This document shows, one piece after another, positions 25,513 through 34,022 of a stretch of 64,000 nt of DNA. The first letter of the stretch is position 1. Every line of letters starts with the position of its first letter. Made by a program: the position numbers and the translations under genes. The stretch is from the NCBI RefSeq assembly GCF_031457495.1, contig NZ_JAVDWM010000001.1, positions 1,724,001-1,788,000 on the forward strand. The letters run 5' to 3'. The notes beneath the pieces were generated by a model. It worked only from the letters and a program-made list of their open reading frames with translations, ran no database searches and was not told the DNA's origin. Source of the stretch: Sphingopyxis sp. BE259 (GTDB lineage Bacteria > Pseudomonadota > Alphaproteobacteria > Sphingomonadales > Sphingomonadaceae).

Positions 25513-25625
25513 CCGTTGGTCCTGAGGAACCATTGAGCTTGTCGAAATGGTGTCTCGAAGGACGATCGCACTGCACCCTTCGAGACGAGGCTTCGACGGG
25601 CTCAGCCTCTCCTCAGGGCAAACGG
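25513..25625. repeat. Long imperfect palindrome (REP-like intergenic repeat)
   Basis: About 113 bp between the deacylase and the XRE gene folds on itself. CCGTTGGTCCTGAGGA (25513-25528) is answered by TCCTCAGGGCAAACGG (25610-25625). TGAGCTTGTCGAA (25534-25546) is answered by TTCGACGGGCTCA (25592-25604), matching at 11 of 13 positions. GTCTCGAAGG (25552-25561) pairs with CCTTCGAGAC (25577-25586). The TTCGACGGGCTCAG word is typical of dispersed palindromic repeats in Sphingomonadales genomes. It lies just downstream of the XRE gene. Confidence 0.8.
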
Positions 25626-25657
25626 AGTTTTTGTTTCGGTCTTCATCAACGCAGGCT

Positions 25658-26293
25658 TTAGCCGTGCAGGCTCATCAATGAATCCATCAGCCCGTCGTCG
25701 GCGCTGGAGCAGACGCCGAGCACCAGCGCCTCTTCAAACCCTTCGGCCACGACATAAGCGTGCCCCATCGACGAATCGAGATAGATGCCCTGGCCGGTCT
25801 TGAGCGTGACGGGATCATAGAATTCGGTGTGAATCTCGATCTCGCCTTCCAGCACATAGATGAATTCCTCACCGTGATGGCGGACGAGTTCGCCGAATTC
25901 GCGTGCGCTGTGGGCACGGATACGGGTGATGATCGGGATCATCCGTTTTTGGCGCAGGTCGGTGCAGAGGTAATGATAGTCATAATTGTCGGTGGTCACG
26001 CGCACCGCCTGATCGATCGTTCCGACGCTGCGGCGACCGGTGACGCGCGGCGCGGCGTCGCCCTCCTCTTCTGCAAACAGGTCCGACATGCGGATGCTGA
26101 GTCGCTGGCTGAGCTGTTGCAACTTGTCATAGCTGAGCGTCAGCCGGTCATGCTCGACCTTCGACAACGTCGAGACCGGGATGCCCGATTTCGCGCTCAT
26201 CTCCTTGAGCGTCCAGCCGTTTCGGGCGCGGATGCTCTTCATCACGGTGCCGAGCGTGGGTGGGGCCGTACGAGCCGCCATCAATATTTCCAT
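25658..26293 (-). CDS. XRE-family regulator with cupin sensor domain
   Basis: This 211-residue transcription factor has an N-terminal helix-turn-helix (GTVMKSIRARNGWTLKEMSA, then KSGIPVSTLSKVEHDRLTLSYDKLQQLS) and a C-terminal small-molecule-binding cupin (HGEEFIYVLEGEIEIHTEFYD, DSSMGHAYVV). Regulators of this layout commonly control amino acid or polyamine catabolism. It is divergent from the serine hydrolase gene at 26423, and the intergenic region carries a promoter/operator motif repeated at 29432. An internal ATG at residue 5 (26281) is an equally possible start. It is the evident local regulator of the D-residue island; the ligand is unknown. Confidence 0.9.
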   Translation of the reverse strand: MEILMAARTAPPTLGTVMKSIRARNGWTLKEMSAKSGIPVSTLSKVEHDRLTLSYDKLQQLSQRLSIRMSDLFAEEEGDAAPRVTGRRSVGTIDQAVRVTTDNYDYHYLCTDLRQKRMIPIITRIRAHSAREFGELVRHHGEEFIYVLEGEIEIHTEFYDPVTLKTGQGIYLDSSMGHAYVVAEGFEEALVLGVCSSADDGLMDSLMSLHG

Positions 26294-26300
26294 TCCATGT

Positions 26301-26345
26301 TTGACAATTTTCTAATCAGGATCATTATGTCCCTATTGGGTTAAC
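26301..26345 (+). promoter_or_regulatory. Promoter/operator region between the XRE regulator and the serine hydrolase
   Basis: A TTGACA box (26301-26306) with CATTAT (26323-26328) at 16-bp spacing forms a plausible promoter for the plus-strand operon. The 24-bp element from 26301 to 26324 matches 29432-29455 in about 20 positions (TTGACAATTYTCTRATYAGGA core). A second related element, ATGTCCCTATTGGGTTAACA, starts at 26327. The same pair of elements, rearranged, occurs before the dipeptidase gene at 29494. Binding by the adjacent XRE-cupin protein is inferred. Confidence 0.65.
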
Positions 26346-26422
26346 AGTTGTTGGCCCTTGGTAAGACGTCGCGCGGCTTGCTGCAAGGTCAGACAGGGCG
26401 GGCCAGACAAAAGGGGAAAGAG

Positions 26423-28402
26423 ATGCGTTTCATCCGCAAGGCGATGATCGGGCTGGCAGCGCTCGCGGCGCTGCCGCTGGCGGCGCAGGGGCCGCTGCCC
26501 GCGCCGACGGCCAAGAAAGTCGAGACAGTCGCGGCACCTGCCCCCGCGGTTCCAAAGGCGCCCGTCACGCTCAACGCCGCCGATCTTGAAGCGTGGATGG
26601 ACGGCTATCTGCCCTATGCACTCGAACGCGCGCGGATCCCCGGCGCGGTTGTCGTCGTCGTGCGCGGTGATCAGGTCGTGCTGCAAAAGGGCTATGGCTT
26701 TGCCGATGTCGCGAAGCGCGCGCCGGTGCTGCCCGAAACCACGATGTTCCGCCCCGGTTCGGTGTCGAAGTTGCTGACCTGGACCGCAGTGATGCAGCAG
26801 GTTGAGGCGGGCAAGATCGACCTCGACAAGGACGTCAACGCTTATCTCGATTTCAAGATTCCGCCCTATCAGGGCAAGCCTGTGACGATGCGCAACATCA
26901 TGACCCACACTGCGGGGTTCGAGGAATCGGTGCGCCATTTGATCAGCAGCGATCCCAAGGCGGTGATGACGCTGAAGGAGCAGATGCCGCTGGCGCTGCC
27001 GCAGCGCGTCTTTGCGCCCGGAACCACGCCTGCTTATTCCAATTATGCGACGGCGCTGGCGGGGTATATCGTCGAGCGGGTGAGCGGAGAGCCGTTCGAC
27101 AATTATATCGAAAATCATATCTTTACGCCGCTGGGCATGACCCATTCGACCTTTCGCCAGCCGCTGCCCGCGCGCCTCGCGCCGCATATGGCAAAGGGCT
27201 ATCCCGACGTGACGCAAAAGGCGAAGCCGTTCGAGATCGTCATCCCGGGACCGGCGGGCAGCCTGTCGGCGAGCGGCGCCGACATGGCCAAATTCATGAT
27301 CGCGCATCTGAACGACGGTGCCGGGCTGCTGAAGCCCGAGACCGCCAAAGAAATGCATGATTTCAAGGCGCCCGGCGTCGGGCCGCTCAACAGCATGGCG
27401 CTCGGTTTCTACGAACAATGGGTCAACGGCCGGCGCGCGATCGCGCATGGCGGCGATACGGTGTGGTTCCATTCCTATCTGTGGCTGTTCCCCGAAGATG
27501 ACGTCGGGGTCTATATCTCGATGAACAGCGCCGGGACGCAGGGCGATGCGGGCGCGGTGCGCAGCGCCTTGTTCCATAAGTTCGCCGACCGCTATCTGCC
27601 GGGCGAGGATAAGGTGGGGCAGGTCGATGCCAAGACGGCCGCTCAACATGCCCAGATGATGGTCGGCAATTATGTCAGCAGCCGCGGGTCGTTCACGAAC
27701 TTCATGAGCCTGCTCGGGCTGTTGGGACAGGCGACGATTTCGCTGACCGAAGATGGCAAGATCACCTTCCCCGCGCTTGACGGGCTCGGCGCTGGCGCGC
27801 GCGATTGGGTCGAGGTCGAACCCTTTGTATGGCGCGACCGCGGCACCGGCGAACGGCTGGCGGCGGAGGTCAAGGACGGCCGCGTCGTGCGCTTCAGCGT
27901 CGATGCCGGGTCGCCGTTCATGGTGTTCGAGCCAGCCCCGCCGAGCGTCAATGCCGCGTGGCTCAATCCGGCGCTGATCGCTGCACTTGGCATCGTCCTG
28001 CTCGCCGCCCTGGCATGGCCGGTGCGCGCGCTGGTGCGGCGCAGCTTCAAGGCCGATTTCGCGCTCGAAGGCAAATCGCGCCGCGCCTATCGCTTGTCGC
28101 GGATTTTCGCCTGGCTGGTGCTTGCGGCGCTGGTGGGCTGGCTTGGGCTGATCGCAGCTTTCTCAGCCGACATTGGCAGCCTGGGCGGCCCGCTCGACTG
28201 GCTGATCCATCTGCTACGCATCCTGACCCCGGTGGCCGCATTCGGCCTGCTGGCAACCGCAGGCTGGCACCTGTGGCTGACGATCAAGGATAAGCGTCGC
28301 TGGACGATGAAGCTCGGTGCCGTGCTGCTTGTGCTGGCGGCACTGGTGCTGGTGTGGGTGACGCTCGTCTTCAACCTCTATGGCTTTGGAATGGTTTATT
28401 GA
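26423..28402 (+). CDS. Beta-lactamase-fold serine hydrolase with C-terminal membrane domain
   Basis: This class C beta-lactamase/DD-peptidase-like enzyme probably acts on D-residue peptides or esters. It has 659 residues from ATG 26423 (GGGGAAAGAG ribosome-binding site); 26348 is a longer unlikely start. A signal peptide (MRFIRKAMIGLAALAALPLAAQG) precedes the catalytic domain with SxxK (PGSVSKLLTW), the YxN motif (PAYSNYATALAGY) and the HGG box (AIAHGGDTVWF). A linker beta domain follows, then about four transmembrane helices in the last 140 residues, so the enzyme is anchored with the active site in the periplasm. It is coupled to the DgcA-like gene by a TGATG overlap. The substrate is inferred from context. 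Confidence 0.87.
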   Translation: MRFIRKAMIGLAALAALPLAAQGPLPAPTAKKVETVAAPAPAVPKAPVTLNAADLEAWMDGYLPYALERARIPGAVVVVVRGDQVVLQKGYGFADVAKRAPVLPETTMFRPGSVSKLLTWTAVMQQVEAGKIDLDKDVNAYLDFKIPPYQGKPVTMRNIMTHTAGFEESVRHLISSDPKAVMTLKEQMPLALPQRVFAPGTTPAYSNYATALAGYIVERVSGEPFDNYIENHIFTPLGMTHSTFRQPLPARLAPHMAKGYPDVTQKAKPFEIVIPGPAGSLSASGADMAKFMIAHLNDGAGLLKPETAKEMHDFKAPGVGPLNSMALGFYEQWVNGRRAIAHGGDTVWFHSYLWLFPEDDVGVYISMNSAGTQGDAGAVRSALFHKFADRYLPGEDKVGQVDAKTAAQHAQMMVGNYVSSRGSFTNFMSLLGLLGQATISLTEDGKITFPALDGLGAGARDWVEVEPFVWRDRGTGERLAAEVKDGRVVRFSVDAGSPFMVFEPAPPSVNAAWLNPALIAALGIVLLAALAWPVRALVRRSFKADFALEGKSRRAYRLSRIFAWLVLAALVGWLGLIAAFSADIGSLGGPLDWLIHLLRILTPVAAFGLLATAGWHLWLTIKDKRRWTMKLGAVLLVLAALVLVWVTLVFNLYGFGMVY

Positions 28403-29406
28403 TGGCGACGCAAATGACGCAAGAACTGACGCTCGACCTGCGGGTCGAGCGGTTTCCCTATCACCAGCCGTTCCGCATTTCGGGGCATGTCTTCACTGAA
28501 ACCGCGCTGTTGGTTGCCGAACTGTCCGACGGCACGCATGTCGGGCGCGGCGAGGGGGCGGGGGTCTATTATCTTGGCGATGACATCGATCATATGCTGG
28601 CCGAAGCGACGCGGGTGCGCGAGGCCATCGAGCGCCGCGCGACGCGTGAGGATTTGCAGCAACTGCTGCCGCCCGGGGGCGCGCGCAACGCGCTCGACTG
28701 CGCCTATTGGGATCTCGAAGCGAAGCAGGCGGGGCGGCCGGTATGGGAACTGGCGGGATTGAAGCCGCCGCGCCCGCTGCCCTCGACACTGACGCTCGGT
28801 GCCGACAGCGCGGGCAATATGGCGAAAGCGGCGCTGGCGATCGATCCCGAGGCACCGATCAAGGTCAAGCTGACGGGTGATTTGGCCGATGACATCGCGC
28901 GCGTCGTCGCGATCCGCACCGCGCGGCCGCATGCGTGGATCGGGGTCGATGCCAATCAGGGCTATGATATTCGCACGCTGGCCGAGCTGTTGCCCGTGTT
29001 GGTGCAGACGCGCGTCGCGCAGCTCGAACAGCCGCTGAAGCGGGGGCGCGAGGCCGATCTCGACGGGCTGAAGCGGCCACTGCCTTTTGTCGCCGACGAA
29101 AGCGCGTTGACGCTCGCCGACACCGCGACGCTGGTTGGCCGGTTCGACGTCGTCAACATCAAGCTCGATAAATGCGGCGGGCTGACCGAGGGGCTCGCGA
29201 TCGCGCGGCAGGCGCGGAAACTGGGGCTCGACGTGATGGTCGGCAATATGATGGGGACCAGCCTGTCGATGGCGCCGTCGTTCGTGCTGGGGCAGCTGTG
29301 CGACATCGTCGACCTCGACGGGCCGACGTTCCTGGCGCGCGATCGCGCACCAGGCGTCGAATATCGCGACGGGATGATTCACTGCCCCGCAGAAATTTGG
29401 GGATAG
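28402..29406 (+). CDS. dgcA: Enolase-superfamily epimerase, DgcA-like (N-acetyl-D-Glu racemase / dipeptide epimerase family)
   Basis: This 334-residue muconate-lactonising-subgroup enolase protein starts at the ATG overlapping the previous stop. The active-site residues are all present: KxK in IKVKLTGD (K154/K156), metal ligands in GVDANQGYD (D183), LEQPL (E209) and ADES (D232), and lysines in NIKLDKCGG (K254, K257). The family includes L-Ala-D/L-Glu epimerases and DgcA, which racemises N-acetyl-D-glutamate. The presence of a DUF1611 (DgcN-like) gene 3.5 kb downstream favours the DgcA role, though dipeptide epimerisation remains possible given two dipeptidases nearby. It is cytosolic. Confidence 0.85.
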   Translation: MATQMTQELTLDLRVERFPYHQPFRISGHVFTETALLVAELSDGTHVGRGEGAGVYYLGDDIDHMLAEATRVREAIERRATREDLQQLLPPGGARNALDCAYWDLEAKQAGRPVWELAGLKPPRPLPSTLTLGADSAGNMAKAALAIDPEAPIKVKLTGDLADDIARVVAIRTARPHAWIGVDANQGYDIRTLAELLPVLVQTRVAQLEQPLKRGREADLDGLKRPLPFVADESALTLADTATLVGRFDVVNIKLDKCGGLTEGLAIARQARKLGLDVMVGNMMGTSLSMAPSFVLGQLCDIVDLDGPTFLARDRAPGVEYRDGMIHCPAEIWG

Positions 29407-29418
29407 ACGATAGTTGCA

Positions 29419-29455
29419 TGTCCTAAATGGGTTGACAATTCTCTGATTAGGACAA
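29419..29455 (+). promoter_or_regulatory. Promoter/operator before the dipeptidase gene
   Basis: TTGACA (29432-29437) begins a 24-bp element (29432-29455) closely matching 26301-26324. Outer arms TGTCCTAA (29419-29426) and TTAGGACA (29447-29454) form a perfect 8-bp inverted repeat centred on the promoter, a typical repressor site. A weak -10 (TAGTCT, 29456-29461) follows. It probably marks a second transcript of the D-residue island controlled by the XRE-cupin protein (inference). Confidence 0.65.
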
Positions 29456-29493
29456 TAGTCTTTAATCTGTAAATTTCGTGAGTGGAGGGTGGA

Positions 29494-30636
29494 ATGAGTC
29501 GATCATTCCCGTTGACGCGCCGCGCCATGGTGGCGGGCGCGGTGGGGGCTGCTGTGTCTGCGCCGATGATCAACCGCGGGGCGTTTGCCTTTGCGGCGGC
29601 GCCGGGCCGCAATTACTCGCGCCGCGCGGTCGATCTCGTTGCGTCGTCGCTCGTCATCGACATGCTCGCTCCGCTCAAGATCACGCTGTCGGCGGACTAT
29701 GTCGCGCACCGGGTGACCGAGGCGGAGGCGGCCGAGTTTCGCGCCAGCGGCATCACCGGCTTTCACAACGCCTATGGGTTGGGCGGCCCCGATGCGAAGC
29801 AACAGGCGCTGACGTTCCTTGCGGGCTGGCAGGGCTTTGCCGGGCGCAACGGTCATGTGTTCACCCTCGTCGATAGTGTGGCGGATCTGGATCGTGCCAA
29901 GGCCGACCGGAAATGTGCGGTCATCATGGGCATCCAGAATGCCGAGCATTTCGAGAGCGTCGAGGATGTCGCGCTGTTCCGCCGCCTGGGTCTGCGCTGC
30001 GCGCAACTGACCTATAACAGCCAGAACCGGATCGGATCGGGCAGCACCGAACGGATCGACGGCGGGGTCAGCGATTATGGCGCCGCGATCATCGCCGAGA
30101 TGGAAAAACAACACATGCTCGTCGACGTCTCGCATTGCGGCGACCAGACAACGCTCGATGCGATCGAAATCGCCAAAGGGCCGATTGCGATCACGCACAG
30201 CAACGCTCGTGCGCTCGTCGATCATCCGCGCGTCAAGACCGACGCCGCGATCAAGGCGCTGGCAGCCAAGGGCGGGGTGATGGGCATTACCGGGGTGCGG
30301 ATGTTCGTGCGCACCATCGATCCGACCAACGTCGGCCATATGGCCGACCATATCGACCATGTCGCCAAGCTGGTCGGGATCGATCACGTCGGTATCGGGT
30401 CCGACGCCGACCTGCACGGCTATGACGACATGAAGCCGGACGAATATGCGCTGCTCAAAGGCAGCTACAAGGGCAGCTACGCCTTTCGCGACAAGATCGA
30501 CATCGACGGCTTCGACCATCCGCTCAAGACCTTCGACCTTACCGAAGAACTCATTCGCCGCAACTATTCGAACGACAACATCCGGGCCGTGCTGGGTGGC
30601 AATTTTCGCCGCCTACTCGCCCAAGTCTGGGGGTAA
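29494..30636 (+). CDS. M19 family membrane dipeptidase homologue (Tat-type signal)
   Basis: This renal-dipeptidase-like protein has 380 residues from ATG 29494, with a GGAGGGTGG ribosome-binding site; a GTG at 29482 is in frame. The N terminus carries a twin-arginine-like leader (LTRRAMVAGAVGAAVSA). Family residues are visible in MGIQNAEHF (bridging glutamate region), LVDVSHCG, ITHSNARAL and DHVGIGSDADLHG. The first metal motif, normally HxD, is absent: the sequence reads VIDMLAPLKI (29665-29673). M19 enzymes tolerate a D-residue at the C-terminal position, which fits the cluster. Activity with one metal site altered is uncertain. It is followed five bases later by a TonB receptor gene. Confidence 0.85.
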   Translation: MSRSFPLTRRAMVAGAVGAAVSAPMINRGAFAFAAAPGRNYSRRAVDLVASSLVIDMLAPLKITLSADYVAHRVTEAEAAEFRASGITGFHNAYGLGGPDAKQQALTFLAGWQGFAGRNGHVFTLVDSVADLDRAKADRKCAVIMGIQNAEHFESVEDVALFRRLGLRCAQLTYNSQNRIGSGSTERIDGGVSDYGAAIIAEMEKQHMLVDVSHCGDQTTLDAIEIAKGPIAITHSNARALVDHPRVKTDAAIKALAAKGGVMGITGVRMFVRTIDPTNVGHMADHIDHVAKLVGIDHVGIGSDADLHGYDDMKPDEYALLKGSYKGSYAFRDKIDIDGFDHPLKTFDLTEELIRRNYSNDNIRAVLGGNFRRLLAQVWG

Positions 30637-30640
30637 GACA

Positions 30641-32827
30641 ATGAAACAGGGACTTTATATCGCCGCGAGCATGATCGCACTTTTGGCTGCTGCTCCGGCG
30701 CAGGCGCAGGAACCGGGGGCGGTCGAGGCCGCAGGCGAAATCGTCGTCACCGCGCAAAAGCGCGTCCAGAATGTTCAGGACGTGCCGATTTCGATCGCCG
30801 TGGTGAATGGCGAAGAGCTTCAGCAACAGGGCTCGGCATCGCTGGTCGATTATGCGGGTTACGTCCCCGGCATGAATGTCAGCAACGGCGGCACGCCCGG
30901 TCAGACGACGATCACGTTGCGCGGTGTCGCCCCGCTAAACGCGAGCCAGACCGTCGGCATCTATCTCGACGATGCGCCGGTTGGATCGAGCGCGATCTAC
31001 AACCGCGCGGGCGCGTTCACGATCGACCTGATGCCCTATGATCTGGAACGGATCGAGGTGCTAAAAGGACCCCAGGGCACGCTTTATGGCGCCAGCTCGA
31101 TCGGCGGATTGGTGAAATATGTCACCGTCCAGCCGAACACCAATGCGTTCAGCGTCAAGGCGGGGGTCGAGGGCTTTGCGATCAAAGGCGGCGACGGTTT
31201 GGGCTGGGGGGCGCAGGTCATGGTCAATGTGCCGCTGATCCAGGACCGGCTTGCGGTCAGCGGCAGCTTTGCCTGGCGCAGCACGCCGGGCTGGGTCGAC
31301 AGCGTCAATAATGCCGCGCTGAAGGATCAGAATGATTATGAACAGCGCGGCGGCCGTGCGGCGCTGCTGTGGACTCCGACGCCCGAGTTCAGCGTGAAGC
31401 TGGCCGGAATCTGGCAGTCGCTCGATTCAGAGGGCAACGCGCTCTATGCCGCCGACCTGACTGGCGTCCGGCTTGGCGACGGGCGTTCGTACAACAATTT
31501 TGTTCCCGAATCTTTCGACGTCGATCTCGACTATTATTCGGCGACGCTCGACTATGATTTCGGCTCGGCCACGCTGACGTCGGCGACGACCTACAGCAAG
31601 ACGAAGAGCGCGCAGGTACAGGATGCGAGCTATGCCTTTGGCGTGCTCTTCCCGCTGCTCACCGGCGGCGCGGTGCCGCCGGGGATCACGCCGTTCCTGC
31701 TCGATCTCGGCCTGAAGAAATGGACGCAGGAAGTGCGGCTTGCTTCGCCCAGTGGCGGACGTTTCGAATGGCTGATCGGCGGTTTCTTCACCGACGAGAC
31801 GACGAGCAATTCGCAGCTTGTCCGTTCGTTCGATATGGCAGGCAATCCGATCGCGGGGCTCGATCCGCTCGCGATCGTCGGGCTGCCCGCGACGTACAAG
31901 GAATATGCGATCTTCGGCAACGGCACCTTCAAGCTCAGCGATCAGTTTGAAATCACCGGCGGGTTGCGTTGGGCGCGCAACAAACAGACCTTCCGCCAGA
32001 TCAGTTCGGGCGCCATCGTGCCGCAAGCCGACGACCCCGGCAAATCAGCCGAAAGCGTGTTCACTTACTCGATCAGTCCGCAATTCCACATCAACGAGGA
32101 CGCGATGCTCTATGCGCGCCTCGCGACCGGCTATCGCCCCGGCGGACCAAATGTCATCGTCCCCAATGTCCCGCCGACGGTCGATGCCGACCGGATGAAA
32201 AACTATGAGGTAGGGCTGAAAGCCGACTTCGCCGATCGCATGGTTTCGGTCGATGTCGCGATCTTCCTGATGGACTGGACCGACATCCAGGTCGTGCGCT
32301 CGTTCGGCGGCGTGTCGGGCGGGGCGAACGGCGGCAAGGCGCGCAGCAAGGGGATCGAGGGCAGCCTCGCGCTGCGTCCGACCCCCGGCCTGACGATCAG
32401 CGCGACGGGCAGCTATACCGACGCGGTGCTGAGTGAAGACGTGCCCGACATCAGCGGCGTCAAGGGAGACCGTTTGCCCGCGGTACCGAAATTCAGCGGC
32501 GCGCTGCGCGCCGATTATGAATTCGAACTGGGCGGCGGCAACAAGGGCAGTTTTGGCGCCGGCATTCGCCACGCCAGCAACCGGCTGTCGCTGGTCGAAA
32601 GCGATCCGCTGGTCGCCACGGCCAAGCCCTATACGTCTGTTGATCTCAACGCGTCGATCACCTTCAATGACCATTGGACATTGCGCGCTTATGCTCGCAA
32701 TCTGCTCGACAATCAGGGGGAAATGGCGCGCTCGACTTTTGCCAATGGGCTCAACCAGCCCAGCTTCCTTGGCATTTCGCCGCTTCAGCCGCGGACCGTC
32801 GGCGTCGCGCTCGACATGGCTTTTTGA
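30641..32827 (+). CDS. TonB-dependent outer-membrane receptor
   Basis: This outer-membrane active importer has 728 residues from ATG 30641, just after the dipeptidase stop; the frame upstream overlaps that gene and is not used. The signal peptide is MKQGLYIAASMIALLAAAPAQAQ. The plug begins GEIVVTAQKRVQNVQDVPISI and includes LERIEVLKGPQGTLYGASSIGGLVKYVT. The C terminus (PRTVGVALDMAF) ends in Phe like an outer-membrane barrel. Close linkage with dipeptidase and DgcN homologues suggests import of peptides or muropeptide-like fragments rather than iron; this is inference. Confidence 0.92.
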   Translation: MKQGLYIAASMIALLAAAPAQAQEPGAVEAAGEIVVTAQKRVQNVQDVPISIAVVNGEELQQQGSASLVDYAGYVPGMNVSNGGTPGQTTITLRGVAPLNASQTVGIYLDDAPVGSSAIYNRAGAFTIDLMPYDLERIEVLKGPQGTLYGASSIGGLVKYVTVQPNTNAFSVKAGVEGFAIKGGDGLGWGAQVMVNVPLIQDRLAVSGSFAWRSTPGWVDSVNNAALKDQNDYEQRGGRAALLWTPTPEFSVKLAGIWQSLDSEGNALYAADLTGVRLGDGRSYNNFVPESFDVDLDYYSATLDYDFGSATLTSATTYSKTKSAQVQDASYAFGVLFPLLTGGAVPPGITPFLLDLGLKKWTQEVRLASPSGGRFEWLIGGFFTDETTSNSQLVRSFDMAGNPIAGLDPLAIVGLPATYKEYAIFGNGTFKLSDQFEITGGLRWARNKQTFRQISSGAIVPQADDPGKSAESVFTYSISPQFHINEDAMLYARLATGYRPGGPNVIVPNVPPTVDADRMKNYEVGLKADFADRMVSVDVAIFLMDWTDIQVVRSFGGVSGGANGGKARSKGIEGSLALRPTPGLTISATGSYTDAVLSEDVPDISGVKGDRLPAVPKFSGALRADYEFELGGGNKGSFGAGIRHASNRLSLVESDPLVATAKPYTSVDLNASITFNDHWTLRAYARNLLDNQGEMARSTFANGLNQPSFLGISPLQPRTVGVALDMAF

Positions 32828-32847
32828 GCGGATTGGAGTTGGCCACG

Positions 32848-33888
32848 ATGAACGCGCCCACCGGCAGGCTGGAAAGCAGCCTGACCCTGCCGCAACCCTA
32901 TCTGCTGTTCCTCGGCGATACGACCGAGGCGGGCTATGCCAAGACCGCCTTTGGTCTGGCCGATTGGGCGGCCGATCGCTGCGTCGGTGAGCTTGCGATC
33001 GGTGGCTGCACCGTCACCACCGGCCTGCCGCCGATGTCGCCCGCCGAGGCGCGGGCGGCGGGGGCGCGGTCGCTGGTGATCGGGGTCGCCAACCAGGGCG
33101 GTGTGATCGGCGACAGCTGGATCGCGGCGCTGGTCGAAGCGATGGAGGCGGGGCTCGACATCGTCAGCGGGCTGCACGTCCGGCTGGCGAGCCTGCCCGC
33201 GCTGGCCGAGGCGGCAAAGCGCACCGGGCAGCGGTTGATCGATGTGCGGACGCCGCCGCCGTCGATCCCGATCGGCAACGGGCGCAAACGCAGCGGCAAA
33301 AGGTTACTGACGGTCGGCACCGACTGCGCGCTCGGCAAGAAATATACCGCGCTCGCGCTGCACCGCGCCTTTGTCCAACGCGGCATCGATGCCGATTTTC
33401 GCGCGACCGGCCAGACCGGCATCATGATCGCCGGCGGCGGGATGCCGATGGACGCGGTGGTGTCGGATTTCGAAGCGGGGGCGGCGGAGATTTTGAGCCC
33501 CGACGCGCCAGAATCCCATTGGGATCTGATCGAGGGTCAGGGCTCGATCTTCAACCCGGCCTATGCCGCGGTGTCGCTTGGGCTGCTCCACGGTAGCCAG
33601 CCCGACGTGTTTGTCGTGTGTCACGATCCGACGCGCAAGGTGATCCTGGGCATGGAGAGTTTTGCGCTGCCGTCGATCGAGGAGGTCATCGATCTGACGA
33701 TCCGCCTAGGCAGCCGGACCAATCCGGCGATCCGCTGCGGCGGGGTCAGCCTCAATACATCGAGTTATGACGCCGACGCCGCCGAAGCGCTCATGGCGGC
33801 GGAGCGGGCGCGGCTCGGTCTGCCAGTCGCGGACCCGATCCGCGGCGGTGCCTCCTTCGACGCGCTTGTCGAAAACGTTCTCGCATGA
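32848..33888 (+). CDS. dgcN: DUF1611 protein, DgcN-like D-glutamate N-acetyltransferase
   Basis: This 346-residue DUF1611 family protein begins at ATG 32848 (MNAPTGRLESSLTLPQPYLLFLGDTTEAGYAKTA). Its N-terminal Rossmann-like part is followed by a P-loop-like nucleotide or CoA-binding segment, TVGTDCALGKKYTALAL (about residues 155-171), and then GIMIAGGGMPMDAVVSDFEAGAAE and EGQGSIFNPAYAAVSLGLLHG. The characterised member DgcN acetylates D-glutamate and works with DgcA, an enolase-superfamily racemase, to feed D-Glu into central metabolism. Both partners are in this cluster. The assignment rests on family and context; the acetyl-donor site was not tested. Confidence 0.84.
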   Translation: MNAPTGRLESSLTLPQPYLLFLGDTTEAGYAKTAFGLADWAADRCVGELAIGGCTVTTGLPPMSPAEARAAGARSLVIGVANQGGVIGDSWIAALVEAMEAGLDIVSGLHVRLASLPALAEAAKRTGQRLIDVRTPPPSIPIGNGRKRSGKRLLTVGTDCALGKKYTALALHRAFVQRGIDADFRATGQTGIMIAGGGMPMDAVVSDFEAGAAEILSPDAPESHWDLIEGQGSIFNPAYAAVSLGLLHGSQPDVFVVCHDPTRKVILGMESFALPSIEEVIDLTIRLGSRTNPAIRCGGVSLNTSSYDADAAEALMAAERARLGLPVADPIRGGASFDALVENVLA

Positions 33889-33903
33889 CGGCCCGTTTTT
33901 GTG

Positions 33904-34001
33904 CCCCTGCGAAGGCAGGGGCCCATCTCCGGCCTTTGCGAAATCCGGCGAGCGGCTGTTGAGAATGATGGAGCAGGTGATGGGCCCCTGCCTTCGCAGG
34001 G
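33904..34001. repeat. Inverted repeat pair flanking 51 bp (REP-like)
   Basis: CCCCTGCGAAGGCAGGGGCC (33904-33923, continuing CATC to 33927) is mirrored by GATGGGCCCCTGCCTTCGCA (33979-33998, continuing to 34002) at 23 of 24 positions. Each arm is also itself partly palindromic (CCCCTGC..GCAGGGG). The structure sits between the DgcN and carrier genes and may act as a terminator or transcript-processing site. This word is common between genes in Sphingomonadales. Confidence 0.8.
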
Positions 34002-34022
34002 ACGCAAGCGAGGAATTAACCG

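Noticed and set aside
25513..25625. CRISPR-like or insertion-sequence end
   Set aside because: The element is a single nested palindrome with no spacers, no direct target duplication and no transposase nearby.
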